From positions 2,852,001 through 2,916,000 of the forward strand of contig JAJTUQ010000002.1 of assembly GCA_021399445.1 (NCBI GenBank): a stretch of DNA of 64,000 bases. Reading direction: 5' to 3'. Shown here in pieces: positions 49,687 through 60,600 of this stretch. The position numbers were made by a program, and so were the translations under genes. Numbering within the stretch: the first letter of the stretch is position 1; every line of letters begins with the position of its first letter. This DNA comes from Xylogone sp. PMI_703. Taxonomy: Eukaryota > Ascomycota > Leotiomycetes. The notes under the pieces are model-generated. The model searched no databases and was not told the origin of the DNA. It was given only the letters and a program-made list of their open reading frames with translations.

Positions 49687-51159
49687 TCAGACAGCTTCCG
49701 CCCGCCTGCCTACAACTTCGACCGTTGCGGTAGAGCATTGTCGTCGAATCTTCGCCCTTGCATTTTCCCCATCGGCAGAGGAACCAAAACTAGACGTCCT
49801 CGATATTTCAGATGCAGCTCGCTTTAACCTTGTGCTTGAAGGCGACCAAGGTAGAATATCTCCTGCAGTTCTCCTTTCCACTGGTCCTCGCTCTCCACCA
49901 CCTCTGCCACTCTCAGAATAGTCTTTCTTCAGAGGACCGTCTAAAAAAGTATCGTATTCCCACGCAGCTTCCAATCCTGGCATGTAAGGCTCCAAATTGC
50001 CTAATTCATCCCACGAAAGGGTGTCATTAAGCATTGCGATATACAGAGCCATGATTTTCCCGTCTTCATCGAGAACAGCACAGTTTTCTTTTAGAAAGGT
50101 AGCATCATAATCAGAACCAATCAGGTGATCTTGGAGCTGGCGCAACATTGGAAGGCCGCGCAGGTTTTGAGCATCACAGATCCTGGCGACAAGTGGCATC
50201 CATGGTCTACCACGCAAAATACTAGAGAACGCATCGCTAACTGCATCAACGAAAGACTGGCCGTCTGTATCTTGAACAACAATGAAACGATGTAGGCCAC
50301 GAGATAGGCATCGATGATAGGCCTTTGTATCTTTTTCAAACGGAAATGGCTGCTCAGAAGTGGGCATTAAAGATACGTGAACCGTCCACGCAGGAGAATC
50401 AGACTCGGTACTCGCTGCTCGATGAATTTCCGGGATGCCTCGAGGTCTACCATTCGTCATGACGATATCCGAAACCGTGGAAACTCTTCGACTGGTGCCA
50501 ACTACATTATCCTCGATGGCTATGGTGGAATCTGGTGGAGTATCGGATCGATTATCTGGAGGAGTTGACGCCTTTCGCCGCCTGCTCCCGTACGATGGCA
50601 TTGATGAGGTGTTTTCAAGAGCCTCGACCCTTTCTTCGAGACGAATGGAAGCATCATCCACTTCGATCAGCCGGTTACGGATTCTTTGTGCATCATCTAC
50701 AAGCGCCTCGATATGGTCGTCATAATAAGGTGTCCGTTTGGTCAGAAGTCCAACGTTGTGCCACAGGCTACTCATCCCTCGATACATTCCCTTCATTTCA
50801 CTTTCGTTCTCGGCTCTGGTTCTGTCCATAAGTTCCTCTAGCCTACCTAGACGTTCAATAAGTTCAGCTCTGCCGCCAGTTCGCTCCCGGTCCAGTTCCT
50901 CTTCCAACATCGTCACTCTCCTCTGCAAGGCCTCAAGCTCGTCTTTATCTGAGGAAACCACCGCCTTCTCAGCATAATGATAGCATGCCTGGTGACCACA
51001 GCAGCAGGTGCTCCCGGGAATGGAGGTGTTCAGGGAAAATCCAACGCAAGTACATCGCAGGCCTTTGGTCTCCGGATGGAGCAAGATGTATTGGCAGTCA
51101 CCCTTTGGAAGGTGGTCATCTCCTGGCCGGGCTTTCTCACGAGGTGGAGGGGCAAACAT
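49687..51159 (-). CDS. Unrecognised protein with N-terminal Cys/His cluster and coiled coil
   Basis: Single exon, 490 residues, ATG at 51159 (MFAPPPREKARPGDD). I do not recognise the family. Cysteines at 22, 36, 38, 52-54 and 59 with His 56 and 61 form a compact cluster (CTC, TCCCGHQACYHY) that could bind zinc. Residues about 70-190 are heptad-rich and charged (LQRRVTMLEEELDRERTGG; IERLGRLEELMDR), a likely coiled coil. A Ser/Thr-rich linker and a globular-looking C-terminal segment follow (FIVVQDTDGQSFVDAVSDAF, ICDAQNLRGLPMLRQL, LSWDELGNLEPY). The tail has a KIRR patch. A role in DNA or protein binding is possible but only a guess. Confidence 0.8.
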   Translation of the reverse strand: MFAPPPREKARPGDDHLPKGDCQYILLHPETKGLRCTCVGFSLNTSIPGSTCCCGHQACYHYAEKAVVSSDKDELEALQRRVTMLEEELDRERTGGRAELIERLGRLEELMDRTRAENESEMKGMYRGMSSLWHNVGLLTKRTPYYDDHIEALVDDAQRIRNRLIEVDDASIRLEERVEALENTSSMPSYGSRRRKASTPPDNRSDTPPDSTIAIEDNVVGTSRRVSTVSDIVMTNGRPRGIPEIHRAASTESDSPAWTVHVSLMPTSEQPFPFEKDTKAYHRCLSRGLHRFIVVQDTDGQSFVDAVSDAFSSILRGRPWMPLVARICDAQNLRGLPMLRQLQDHLIGSDYDATFLKENCAVLDEDGKIMALYIAMLNDTLSWDELGNLEPYMPGLEAAWEYDTFLDGPLKKDYSESGRGGGERGPVERRTAGDILPWSPSSTRLKRAASEISRTSSFGSSADGENARAKIRRQCSTATVEVVGRRAEAV

Positions 51160-54100
51160 GCTCAGAAGTGTATGTGCCAGCCTGGTAACCCCTTAGCAAA
51201 AGGGGAGGCATGGAAGGTATTGAAGAGAGGAGCGATCCCGCAAACGATTCTTGTCAGCTGCGGACACAATTCGCGTTGGTGTTGGTGCAGGACGAAAAGC
51301 TAAAGGTTCGTGGAATCATAGGATATCATGGACGCCGGAGTATCAACGGGGACGATATTATATTATATCACGCAGCAAAGCAGCGCCAGACAGGGAAAGT
51401 ATGATGGGATCGTAGGATTGTTGGGTGAGAGAGTTGAACGAGTGTCTTCGAGTATTCTTTGGGGGACGGTGATGGTGGAAAAGCAGCTTGGTAGGGGCTG
51501 CGGCGGGCAAATGATATTAAAAGGGTGGTGCTGGCCGGCAGTTGGGTCCAGACAAGACAGCAGACAACGGACAGCAGCAAGACGCACGCAACCTAAGCAA
51601 TGGTGCTAGTCGACGATCGAGGGCACTGTGGAGGCAGCGGCAATATACAAGTAGGGCGCCATGGAGGAAAGAGGGTAGCGCGTGAATTGGGTACGCCCTC
51701 CCACATGTTGCTGCCGGCGCCAGGACCGCATGCGAGTTTATCAAAGGGAGGAGGGACATGGGGACGGCGAAAGATGGGAGGGCACAGGCCAGCCCGCAAA
51801 AGCAAAAGTTGCCCTGGGGTGGGAGGAAGGTTGCGAGGTTGCCCAGAGATAAGCAGGGGTCGAGGACACACCCGCGCCGGCGGGAGCCAGCAAGTTTGAA
51901 ACCGCGACGTTTTCTTTCTTCGCTCTGCTACTGTTTCGGTCGTTTGGTCTTTCGGCGGCAACGCTGAGCAAAGACGATTTTTATTAGGGTTGTTCCTGGC
52001 ACCGTACCTCCATATGGTACTGCCTTCCCCAGTACAGTATCGTGTACTTGTACCTCCGCACCGCGCCAGCTAAAGTGATGATGCCGCTCCGAATACGTAA
52101 CTTCATCCCGTGCGGGTCAGTTCAGGGACAGCCGTGGTGGTCTGCGGTCAGCACCAGCTCCCTTATCACCACCGTCAGCGGCATCCTGTACCAGCTACCA
52201 TATCATGATGCTGTACCGGTACTGTGCTGTAGTAGACACAGCACGGCTATAGCACACAAGAGCACACAGCACAGTGCGTTCGCCCAAGACCAGATCGACC
52301 AGCCTGCGACCTTGCTGTCCACACTCGTTCGCGCTTCTCTCGCTAGATGCGTTTCCAGCCACTTCTCGCAGTCCAACACGCACCCAGGAGCAAATTCTGA
52401 TCCCCACTCATGCGTGGTCTGGAGCAGGAGAAGAAGTAGAAGCATCTCGTGTACCGGTATCCCAATAACATGCTCGCGCCACAGGCCAGTCGGAAGAGGG
52501 CGCGCCCACACTCCCTCCACGCCTTTTTTGCCTGGTGTCGGAGCCCCACGCGGACGTGATGCTGCTGGTCCTAGCCCTTATTACTTAATTCCTTACTGTC
52601 CCAGCGCTGTCACCCACTACTGGCCGCGGGCCGTGGGCCTGGAGCCTTTGCCACCACCCGGCGACCACGCGCTGAGACTGGCCTGCAACCACCGCTCTGT
52701 AAGGCGTGCGCGGGACGAACCGCAACATTCATTTGTGGTCACTTGCTCTCGCCTGAAGGGACGGGGGTCGCCCGATCAGGGCATCTCAACGGCTTTTTTC
52801 GATACACCAGCAGCGGAGGCAAAATGATCTTGCATGGCAGGCCGGGAGCCCTCGTACAGCTCGCAGCTTGCATCTGGCCACGCTGGAAGCCGTGTGCTTT
52901 GCGCTGGGAGAAGATGTGTTGTTGATCGTGCGTCATTGATACGGCGCCGGTTACCTGCCCCTCATTCGATGGAGACAGATGGCAGTTCGCGAACCATACC
53001 GCCCATCGTAGCCAAGCTTCCGTTATGCGGCGAGGGCAGAGTACGGGCTCGTCCTTGAGAACGTTAGACGGGTTCCCGACCCGATTCCCACCGCGGGTTG
53101 TTGGGCCCTTCTGGTGTGCCGAATCCAAAAAGTTGTAGGGTGTCATTTGGTGGCCACTGAGAACATTGTGTGCGTGGCCGGCAATCTCCAACCTGCCCCC
53201 CCTGGTGGCAGCAATGCCGTTCTGTCTGCTCCGTAGTGCTCCCGTAGGTGAGCTTCCACGCTTGAGAAGCGCCTGGCAAAAGGACGAGTCCAGCAGCAGT
53301 AACGTCATGTCTACATTGAGGATCCCTTTATGTAATTGAGACGACGCTGCACAACAGCCGAAATCGCTGGCTTGGATGCAATGTATGCCAAAAAAGACGC
53401 AGTGCAAGTCTATCATAATCAACAGCGACAGCATCGGGAGGAGGGAAGGGAATGACAGTACCTCCGTACAACCACAGTTGCTGTGATAGACTACGGTACA
53501 GAGTATGTCCTATCCAGCAGCAATAATCCCGATAAGAAAAGAAATCCCGAATCCCGGCAGCTTGGGGGTTCGCATAGCGCCCCAGCCTATCAGCCCGCGA
53601 TCCCAGCGGCTTCCTCGCGTTTTGCCAATGGACCTGGCGGATCGCGCAACGTGCTGCTGATAATGCACGCTCTTCGCGTCGTTGGGGAGTGCTGGATTCT
53701 CTGCTGGCGGCGCAGTACGTACTCTACTATCATACTGTGCTGTACCGTGGTGACTATTTGGTACCTTTTGCCAGCCCGTCAGCCCTCTGACGCAAGTCCC
53801 TGTGTCCACCACCACCACTACAACTGTACGGCACTGCTACCGTACCGTTCTGCCTTCGTCGCGATCAAGAACAAAGGGCCGAAATTCCCGCGCTGCCGAA
53901 GCTGGATTGATACTAGCTTGGCCTCTTCCCGGCGACGATCCCCAGATGCTGCATCAAACATCCCTCATCGCCGTTACAGCGTGCCAACTTCATTATTAAT
54001 CTTTATATGGAGGTTGTGGCTGTGCGGCGGGAAAGTGCTGCAGTTCCAGCCTTGAGGGTTGGGACCCTTCCACAGATATCTAGAATACCACGATAGAAGT

Positions 54101-55440
54101 CAGTGCTCTTCTCACTCTTCATGGTGGGAAAGCCAACTTTCACCACCACAACAACACCCACGACCAGAAAGCCTGTAGCAATTTCTGCATCCGATGAGAA
54201 GCGTTGAAGCCCGATCACATGCTGATCTAAGGCTTCCTTGAAGATATGTGCTGCGTCGACCCACGTAAAACAGCGCACTTGTTCCAGCATCGAGACTGTC
54301 TTCCTCACCCTGTGCGTGAGAGAATCGTACAGGTACTCTGTCCTACCAGCTCCTCCTCTCACTCGGGTTGGGGGTCCAAGGCCACCCACCCGTCACTGTA
54401 CAGGTACAGGGTTGAAACGGCGGTAAGTTATTATGCCATGGTAGGCGTGGATGAGGTAAACCACAAACCATAAGTCAGCTTCCCTCGAAACTTTCCCACC
54501 ACGCACATGCTGCCCGCCCCTTCTGTCGGTTCGTGCTACAAATATATGGCAGCAGATCCCTGATCCTCATTGTCCCATGAAATATCGAGAATAATATCAT
54601 ATCCCTGGCCGTGGTCCTTCCAGGGAAAAAAGAGCTCTCCAACGATAAGACAGGATACGACTCTCGCTCCAAATGCCAGCAGCAGCAGCCAACCCCCCAT
54701 ACATGATATGATCGAATTATGGTGATACATGCAGGAATTTCTTTGTCTCCATCTACGATGGCAGCATAAGATCAGCTTCTCACCTCTCGCCATCTATATT
54801 TGACCCAGCTCGATAAGACGCCCGAATCCCCCCACGTCTATTTTATCAATCGGAATTGATCGCCTAACTTCCGCGAGACTCAGCCTTGGGGTTTCATTTC
54901 TTTTTTTGCTTATCGCAAAGATTCGACATGATGCCATTCTCATCTTTGAAACGAGCTGAGAAGAGCCTCAACTGCGTGTCCGTGTATCTTTGTGTAAATT
55001 ACTGCCCAGTGGCTTTTCCCAATGTGAAATAGGGCGTCCCTCGCATCCTTGATCGATTTAGTTTGGTAAGATTATTCGGCTTTCTCCTAAGATGTTAATT
55101 ATCTCATGATTGCCTTGAATCTCGTAATAATACCTTGGACCATTCTGACAAGTCCCGGTTCATCGTGCACTGCGTAAGCTAGGGGTTTGACGGCATTGAA
55201 ACTCGATAAGAAAAAAGGAAAAATATCTTGCCCGTTACACAAAATCGCTAAACACTGTTGCATGAATCACATTAGTATATTGGTATATCTTTTCTTATTT
55301 GCATTATCTGTCACAATATGATATGACAATGATGAATATGAGCTGTTCCCGGAGAATATTCGTGTTTTGTGATAAAAGTCTCGAAACTGTCGGATATCAT
55401 AATTGCTTCGATAGATACAAGCAAAGCTTGCTACTCGCTT
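51160..55440. other. 4.3-kb gene-poor stretch with clustered GTAC-containing words
   Basis: No frame here can be supported. The longest (261 residues, 52042-52827 plus) overlaps 231 residues on the minus strand and shows no family. The sequence is GC-richer than the coding blocks between 51.5 and 54.4 kb. Words such as GTACC, GTACGG and CAGTAC cluster near 52012-52060, 52187-52235, 53455-53510, 53712-53765, 53823-53850 and 54330-54410. After 54800 it becomes AT-rich towards the repeat element. Confidence 0.5.
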
Positions 55441-55452
55441 CGCTCGTAGGAG

Positions 55453-55469
55453 GGGGTGCTTCGCACCCC
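55453..55469. other. GC-rich hairpin, candidate Helitron 3'-subterminal hairpin
   Basis: GGGGTGC and GCACCCC form a perfect 7-bp stem around TTC, extendable by a G-T and an A-T pair. On the minus strand it comes just before CTCCTACGAGCGAAGCGAG. Helitrons carry a short hairpin close to the 3' terminus. No clean CTRR end is visible immediately beyond it, so the assignment is tentative. Confidence 0.4.
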
Positions 55470-55504
55470 TTGGGGTCACGTGCTGAACTAATATCGGCTC
55501 CATC

Positions 55505-56530
55505 CACATCTTTTATATTGGGCTTCATACGTATATTTATATTCAGGCTTCATACGCATCTTTTTTATAATATTTGACGCCATCGACCTTACGGCCGTGG
55601 CGTTCTTTATTCTGGGGGTTTGGCTCAGGCTTCATACGCATCTTTCATAGTATTTGACGCCATCGACCTTACGGCCGTGGCGTTCTTAATTCTAGGGGTT
55701 TGGCTCAATCTTCATCCGTATCTTTACGGCTCAAGCTTCATACGTATTCACAGTTCAATGCTCCATACGCCAATCGCCCTCGCTACGCTCTGGCTATTGG
55801 CTGTGTAGTTATATTCAAGCTCCATCCGTATCTCTATGGTTCAGGCTTCATACGCATCTTTACGGCTCATGCGCCATCCATATCTTTATGGTACAATGCT
55901 TTATACGTATCTTCATGGCGCAATGCTTTGTACGCCAATCGCCTTCGCTACACTCTGGCTATTGGCTGTGTAGTTGTATTCAAGGCTCCATCCGTATCTT
56001 TACGGCTCAAGCTCCATACGTATTCATAGTTCAATGCTCTGTACGCCAATCGCCCACGCTACGCTCTGGCTATTGGCTTGTATGATTGTATTCAAGCTTC
56101 ATCCGCATCTTTGCGGCTCAGGCTCCATCCATATCTTCATGGCTCAAGCTTCATACGCATCTTTCTGGTATTTGACGCCATCGACCTACGGCCGTGGCGT
56201 TCTTAGTACCGAGAAATTGGCTTAAGCTTCATCTATATCTTTGTGGTATAAAGCTTTATACGTATCTCTATGGCGCAATGCTTTGTACGCCAATCGCCCT
56301 CGCTGCACTCTGGCTATTGGCTTGTATGAGTTAATTTAAGCTTCATACGCATCTTTACAGCTCAAGCCTCATCCATATCTTTATGGTATAATGCTTTGTA
56401 CGTAATGCTTTGTATACCAACAGCCCTTGTTGCGCTCTGGCCATTAGCTTGTGTGGTCGTATTCAAGCTTTATACATAGCCTACGGTTCAGGCTTTGTCC
56501 GTATATTTGTGGCATTGGTTACAAAGAACC
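55505..56530. repeat. Array of ~26-bp repeats built of three hairpin classes
   Basis: The unit is roughly TTCATCCGTATCTTTACGG followed by CTCAAGC, repeated with variation across about 1 kb. Class A is a 5-bp stem around TCTT: CCGTA/TACGG at 55716 and 55992, CCATA/TATGG at 55878 and 56373, CCGCA/TGCGG at 56103. Class B is GCCAATCGCC/GGCTATTGGC (9 of 10 pairs) at 55769, 55934, 56045 and 56289, with a degenerate copy near 56416. Class C is ACGCCA/TGGCGT near 55577, 55657 and 56174. Reading frames through the array are repeat artefacts. Confidence 0.85.
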
Positions 56531-56703
56531 ACAATCGATGTTATTATTAGTATTCAACTCAAAGAATAACCGTAGAAGTATAAGAACAATGGCAAAGAAT
56601 CGCATCGAAAGGGAACATATATATATCAACATGTGAGACCGATATAATTGTTTCCTGACCATATTCAACCTCACCCTCAACCATCATCGCTGTTATCATC
56701 ACC

Positions 56704-57653
56704 ATGGCTAATAATCAGGTTACCATTTCAGGTCTTACGACCCGTAATACTGTTTCGGTTCGACAGTTAACTGTAATGCCAGTTGTACACGTTCCAACCC
56801 TTCGCCCGAACCGTAATGTTCGGCATGGCCGCCCCCAGAATGACGAAGCTTTCCTCGGCCAGATAAGAGGAGTTGAGAATGTTGGAGCGTAAGTATGCCG
56901 GCACTGTCAAAACGGCTATGGCCCATGGACAGCATGTGTATCGGTTCCTGGTCTGCTGGGCGATAGTTGTTGTAATTGTTATTACAACTCTTCCGGCGCA
57001 CGCTGTAATATTCGGAACTATAAGTAAATACTCTCTATGCTTACAGACCGTATAAAAAGCTAATTGAATATTGAACAGTGTTGATCAACGTAAACGCCAT
57101 AATACAGGTGCAAGGGCAACCCCCTCTTGTTGTCCCGGGGCAACCACCACCCAATTACTATGGCGGGAGTATTGCCAACCCTGATGGTGGCAATCCTGTT
57201 GCTCCGGGCGGCGGTAACGGCCCAAACCCCCCTCCTGCGGGAGGTGGTGGAGGCGGACCTGCCCCGGGAGGCCGTCCCCGTAGACGTATTCAACCAATCA
57301 ATATTGGGCCGGTTGGTTATCGGCCAGATGGGATCGGGAACGTAAATAATGGGAACGCAAATGGGAACAGGGACGGAAACGGTAAGTTCAACCGCCAAAA
57401 TCTTACAGTCTGTAACTGACTGAATTAAATGTTTGAAGCTCTTCCGAGACCCCGTAAGCTACAGTGAAAGGATATGGTCAACAATATCGGAGAAAGTTTT
57501 AAGGACATGATAAAGGAACTCGTCACTTATTCCGATCGTAAGCGTACAACTCTCAAAGCTCATTTAAAGATACAGCTGGCTACGTTCTCTATAACTGCCG
57601 GCGAAGAGGAGGAGAGGCATCATAGAATTACAAGAAGAGGGGCTGAACAGTAG
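56704..57653 (+). pseudogene. Helitron-associated companion gene, Pro/Gly/Asn-rich, degenerate
   Basis: Exon 1 (56704-56888) starts CACCATGGCT after a pyrimidine-rich leader and encodes MANNQVTISGLTTRNTVSVR and on to VENVGA, with a GTAAGT donor. A likely acceptor at 57078 (branch CTAAT, AACAG) leads to an exon up to 57380. That exon encodes a Gly/Pro/Asn-rich segment with PPPNYYGG, GGGGGGPAPGGRPRRR and NNGNANGN. The phases of exons 1 and 2 do not agree, so a frameshift or another exon is needed. The next exon (57439 on) has an in-frame TGA at 57466-57468 and then about 60 open codons (VNNIGESFKDMIKELV; HLKIQLATFSI). The stop TAG ends at 57653, 35 bp from the Helitron stop on the other strand. 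I recognise no family; a nucleic-acid-binding accessory role is only a guess from composition. Confidence 0.6.
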
Positions 57654-60600
57654 AAAATTGGTAATTTATCTAATTACGAATCGTATTTTTAATCTCTAAA
57701 ATCTTCCAACACTTCAGGATATACAATATTCGATGTTGTAGTCGCTTGATCAGGTAAAAGTACAGATAATCCTAATACAGAAGTTACTCGAGAGACTACC
57801 ACATAAAACTGGCCATGTGTAAAGACCGGTAATCATAGATCAAGGCCGACCTTATCAAAAGATTGACCTTGAGACTTATTTACGGTCATAGCAAAACATA
57901 CACGAAGGAGGAATTGCTTACGAGAGAGTATAAATGGTAAATCTCCCTCGTTTGACGTCAACTTGACTCGAGGAATTGATCGGACCTGGCCATCCCATTC
58001 ACTACTTAATAATCGCACTTCAACTGTATAATTTCGTAAAGCTGTAACAACCATCCGTGTACCATTACACAACCCTTCCTGCACGCATATATTACGCATA
58101 ACCATTACCGGCACTCCAACAGCCAACGTCAGTTTAGATGAAGGTAAAGATGACAGTTCTATCGATTGTAATAACTCTGCCGAGTATACATGCCCTGAAT
58201 CATCTGCCTCGTTAACATCTGCTGAATCTACGGATGAATAAGTGTGTATAAGAACGGGAAACCGGCCTAAAACTGTATCGTTCAAAGCCCTTACGTTCGT
58301 GTTAAAGGTTAAAAGTAATGCTCTCCCACGGAAAACGCTATAATCTCTACAGCCGGCTTGCAACAAAGATAGTAAGTAAATGTCGTCAAGTAAACCATCT
58401 AAGTTTACGGCTATAGATATAGTCGAAGGAAATGAAGTAAGGCCATAAAGAGCTTTATCGTAAGGAAGAGCACCAATCCACTGAACAAAATCAGCCTCCC
58501 CATCGCCCAGCCGCACACACATATTCGTCCTCAAACGTAATTTGCGCAATCGTAACCATATAAAAGAGCGTTGTAGACAGGCACATACTGTATCGGCTCG
58601 AGTACCACGTAGTACTACCAGTAAAATTTGAGCAAAATCACCTCCCAGGATAACAGGAACGCCTCCAAATAGAACATCTTCAGTTTCAACGGACCGTAAA
58701 TCGCAGAATAACCTGTGGACAACTTCAAAACACTGCTTATTTTGCATAAGAACCTCGTCCCATATAATGAGATCGGCTTTTTGGAGTATTTTAGCCAACT
58801 TTCTATTCTTGGTTATAGAACTGACCGAATCCTCGTTCAATTGCATAGGTATCTTGAACTGTGAATGGGCTATACGACCTCCTGGCAGTAAAAGCGAGAC
58901 AATACCGGTTGAAGCTACACAGAGCACATTCTTGCCCAATCCACGAAAGTAATGGCATAAGGTCTTATATAAAAAAGTCTTACCGGTCCCACCAGGCCCT
59001 TGTAAGTAAAAATGCACATTTTGCGGCTCATTTTCAACAGCGGTAACAATTGTATCAAAACACTCACGCTGGTCCTGATTCAACTGAGCTTGCATATTAG
59101 AAGCCATATTAGCTTCCTCTATAGGATTATACTCTTGTACAGTACGATCATATATAGCTGACCAATCAAAACAGAACGCCGGCAAGCCAAAATCAACAAC
59201 CGTTAACTACGTATCACGAAGCTTTTCGTTCAATATATACAGACCGTAATTACACTCCGGGTGTTCCAATACCACTGAAAAGCTCGCATACGTGAGAGAG
59301 TTCAGAAAATAACGCAAATCGTCGCATAATTCCTTCTTAAAACGATCCCACAGGGCCGCAAGATTACCAATCAACTGCTGGCACAACCCAATAAGGAATG
59401 TGGTCCGTAAACGACTGGCGGGATCAAATTGAATAACTTCTTCAAAACAACGAAACCACTCCTGATCGTTCTCAGCTAGGCCTCGGGCAACGCATACCTC
59501 ATAGTATAATGCGTATCACACGTCGTCTACCACATACAGGTCCTCAAACGAACGGGGACCACGTACAGAAGTCAGTAAAAGCCATAAATAAAACCTCTCT
59601 CCATGAACAGGGCTACAGTGATACATACGGCCAATCGATACACCCTGTTTACGCTTTTTCCAGCAATGATTCTTCATATCCCACACACAATGTTCAGGGA
59701 ACTCTTGGTATAACCACTAGTGGCCCTCCTCGTGCTGAGCATTATACTGAAAAAATGCCATAAGCTTAGAATTAGACACCTCAAGCTGGTCTACCAGCAC
59801 TTCCGCTCCCAAATCGTCACAGAAGCTCACAGTCTGCTCTCCTTGGAGGTGTACAGGAAGGCGTGTCACAGGAGGCCATTCCTGATGTGTCTTATATTCC
59901 ATTAAACGCGCAAAAGCTTCCATAGGGCCGATATACCGAGCCTGAACATACTATGTAATCTCGTCGTTGTTGTTGCGATTGGTGACCGAAAGAGTAAAAC
60001 GGTCATGGCCTTTATACACATACTTGTGGATATACTTTACGGCCACAATTGTACTACATATCTCAACGTTAATGTGACAGTTGAACTTTTGCAGTAAATA
60101 AGGATTATAAGGTACAATCCAGCGATTATCTCCCAATATTAGCTGTCCAGAGTTGTCTAATTTGTGAACAAACGTCTGACCATCGTTCCTACGGCGGTAT
60201 TCTGGGTACCCATCCTCAACAACAACTGTAACGTCCGTAAACCTCTTAGGAAACCTTTTTGAGCACTGTTCTGGTTCACCGGGCGATTTTCGCTTCATAC
60301 AGAGGCTCTTTGAGTTCGGGCCGCAAAGATGATGAACCATATGTGTAATTACTAATTCGCGCAAGATGCCATAGGGATCACGACCTAGGCATGGGATTTC
60401 AGCACAAATCACCTCATCAATCAACTCCGGTGAAAGTTCAGGCGTGCCACACGGTCTGTAAAGAAGGAAATAAATATGCGGAAGGCCACGTTTTTGATAC
60501 TCAATCGTAAAGCCATGGCCAGCCCAAGGTCCCAAGACGCCAGCCTTCAAATCCTTGACCAATTCACGCTTTTTGCCTTCAAAAACTCGTGCTATCAGAT

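Noticed and set aside
52042..53434. Frames of 261 residues (plus) and 231 residues (minus)
   Set aside because: They overlap each other, lie in GC-rich intergenic DNA and show no recognisable motif or splice support.
55620..56225. Hydrophobic-looking frames across the array, with repeated HPYLYGSSFIRI-like words
   Set aside because: They are translations of the tandem repeat in successive frames; the repeat structure explains them fully.
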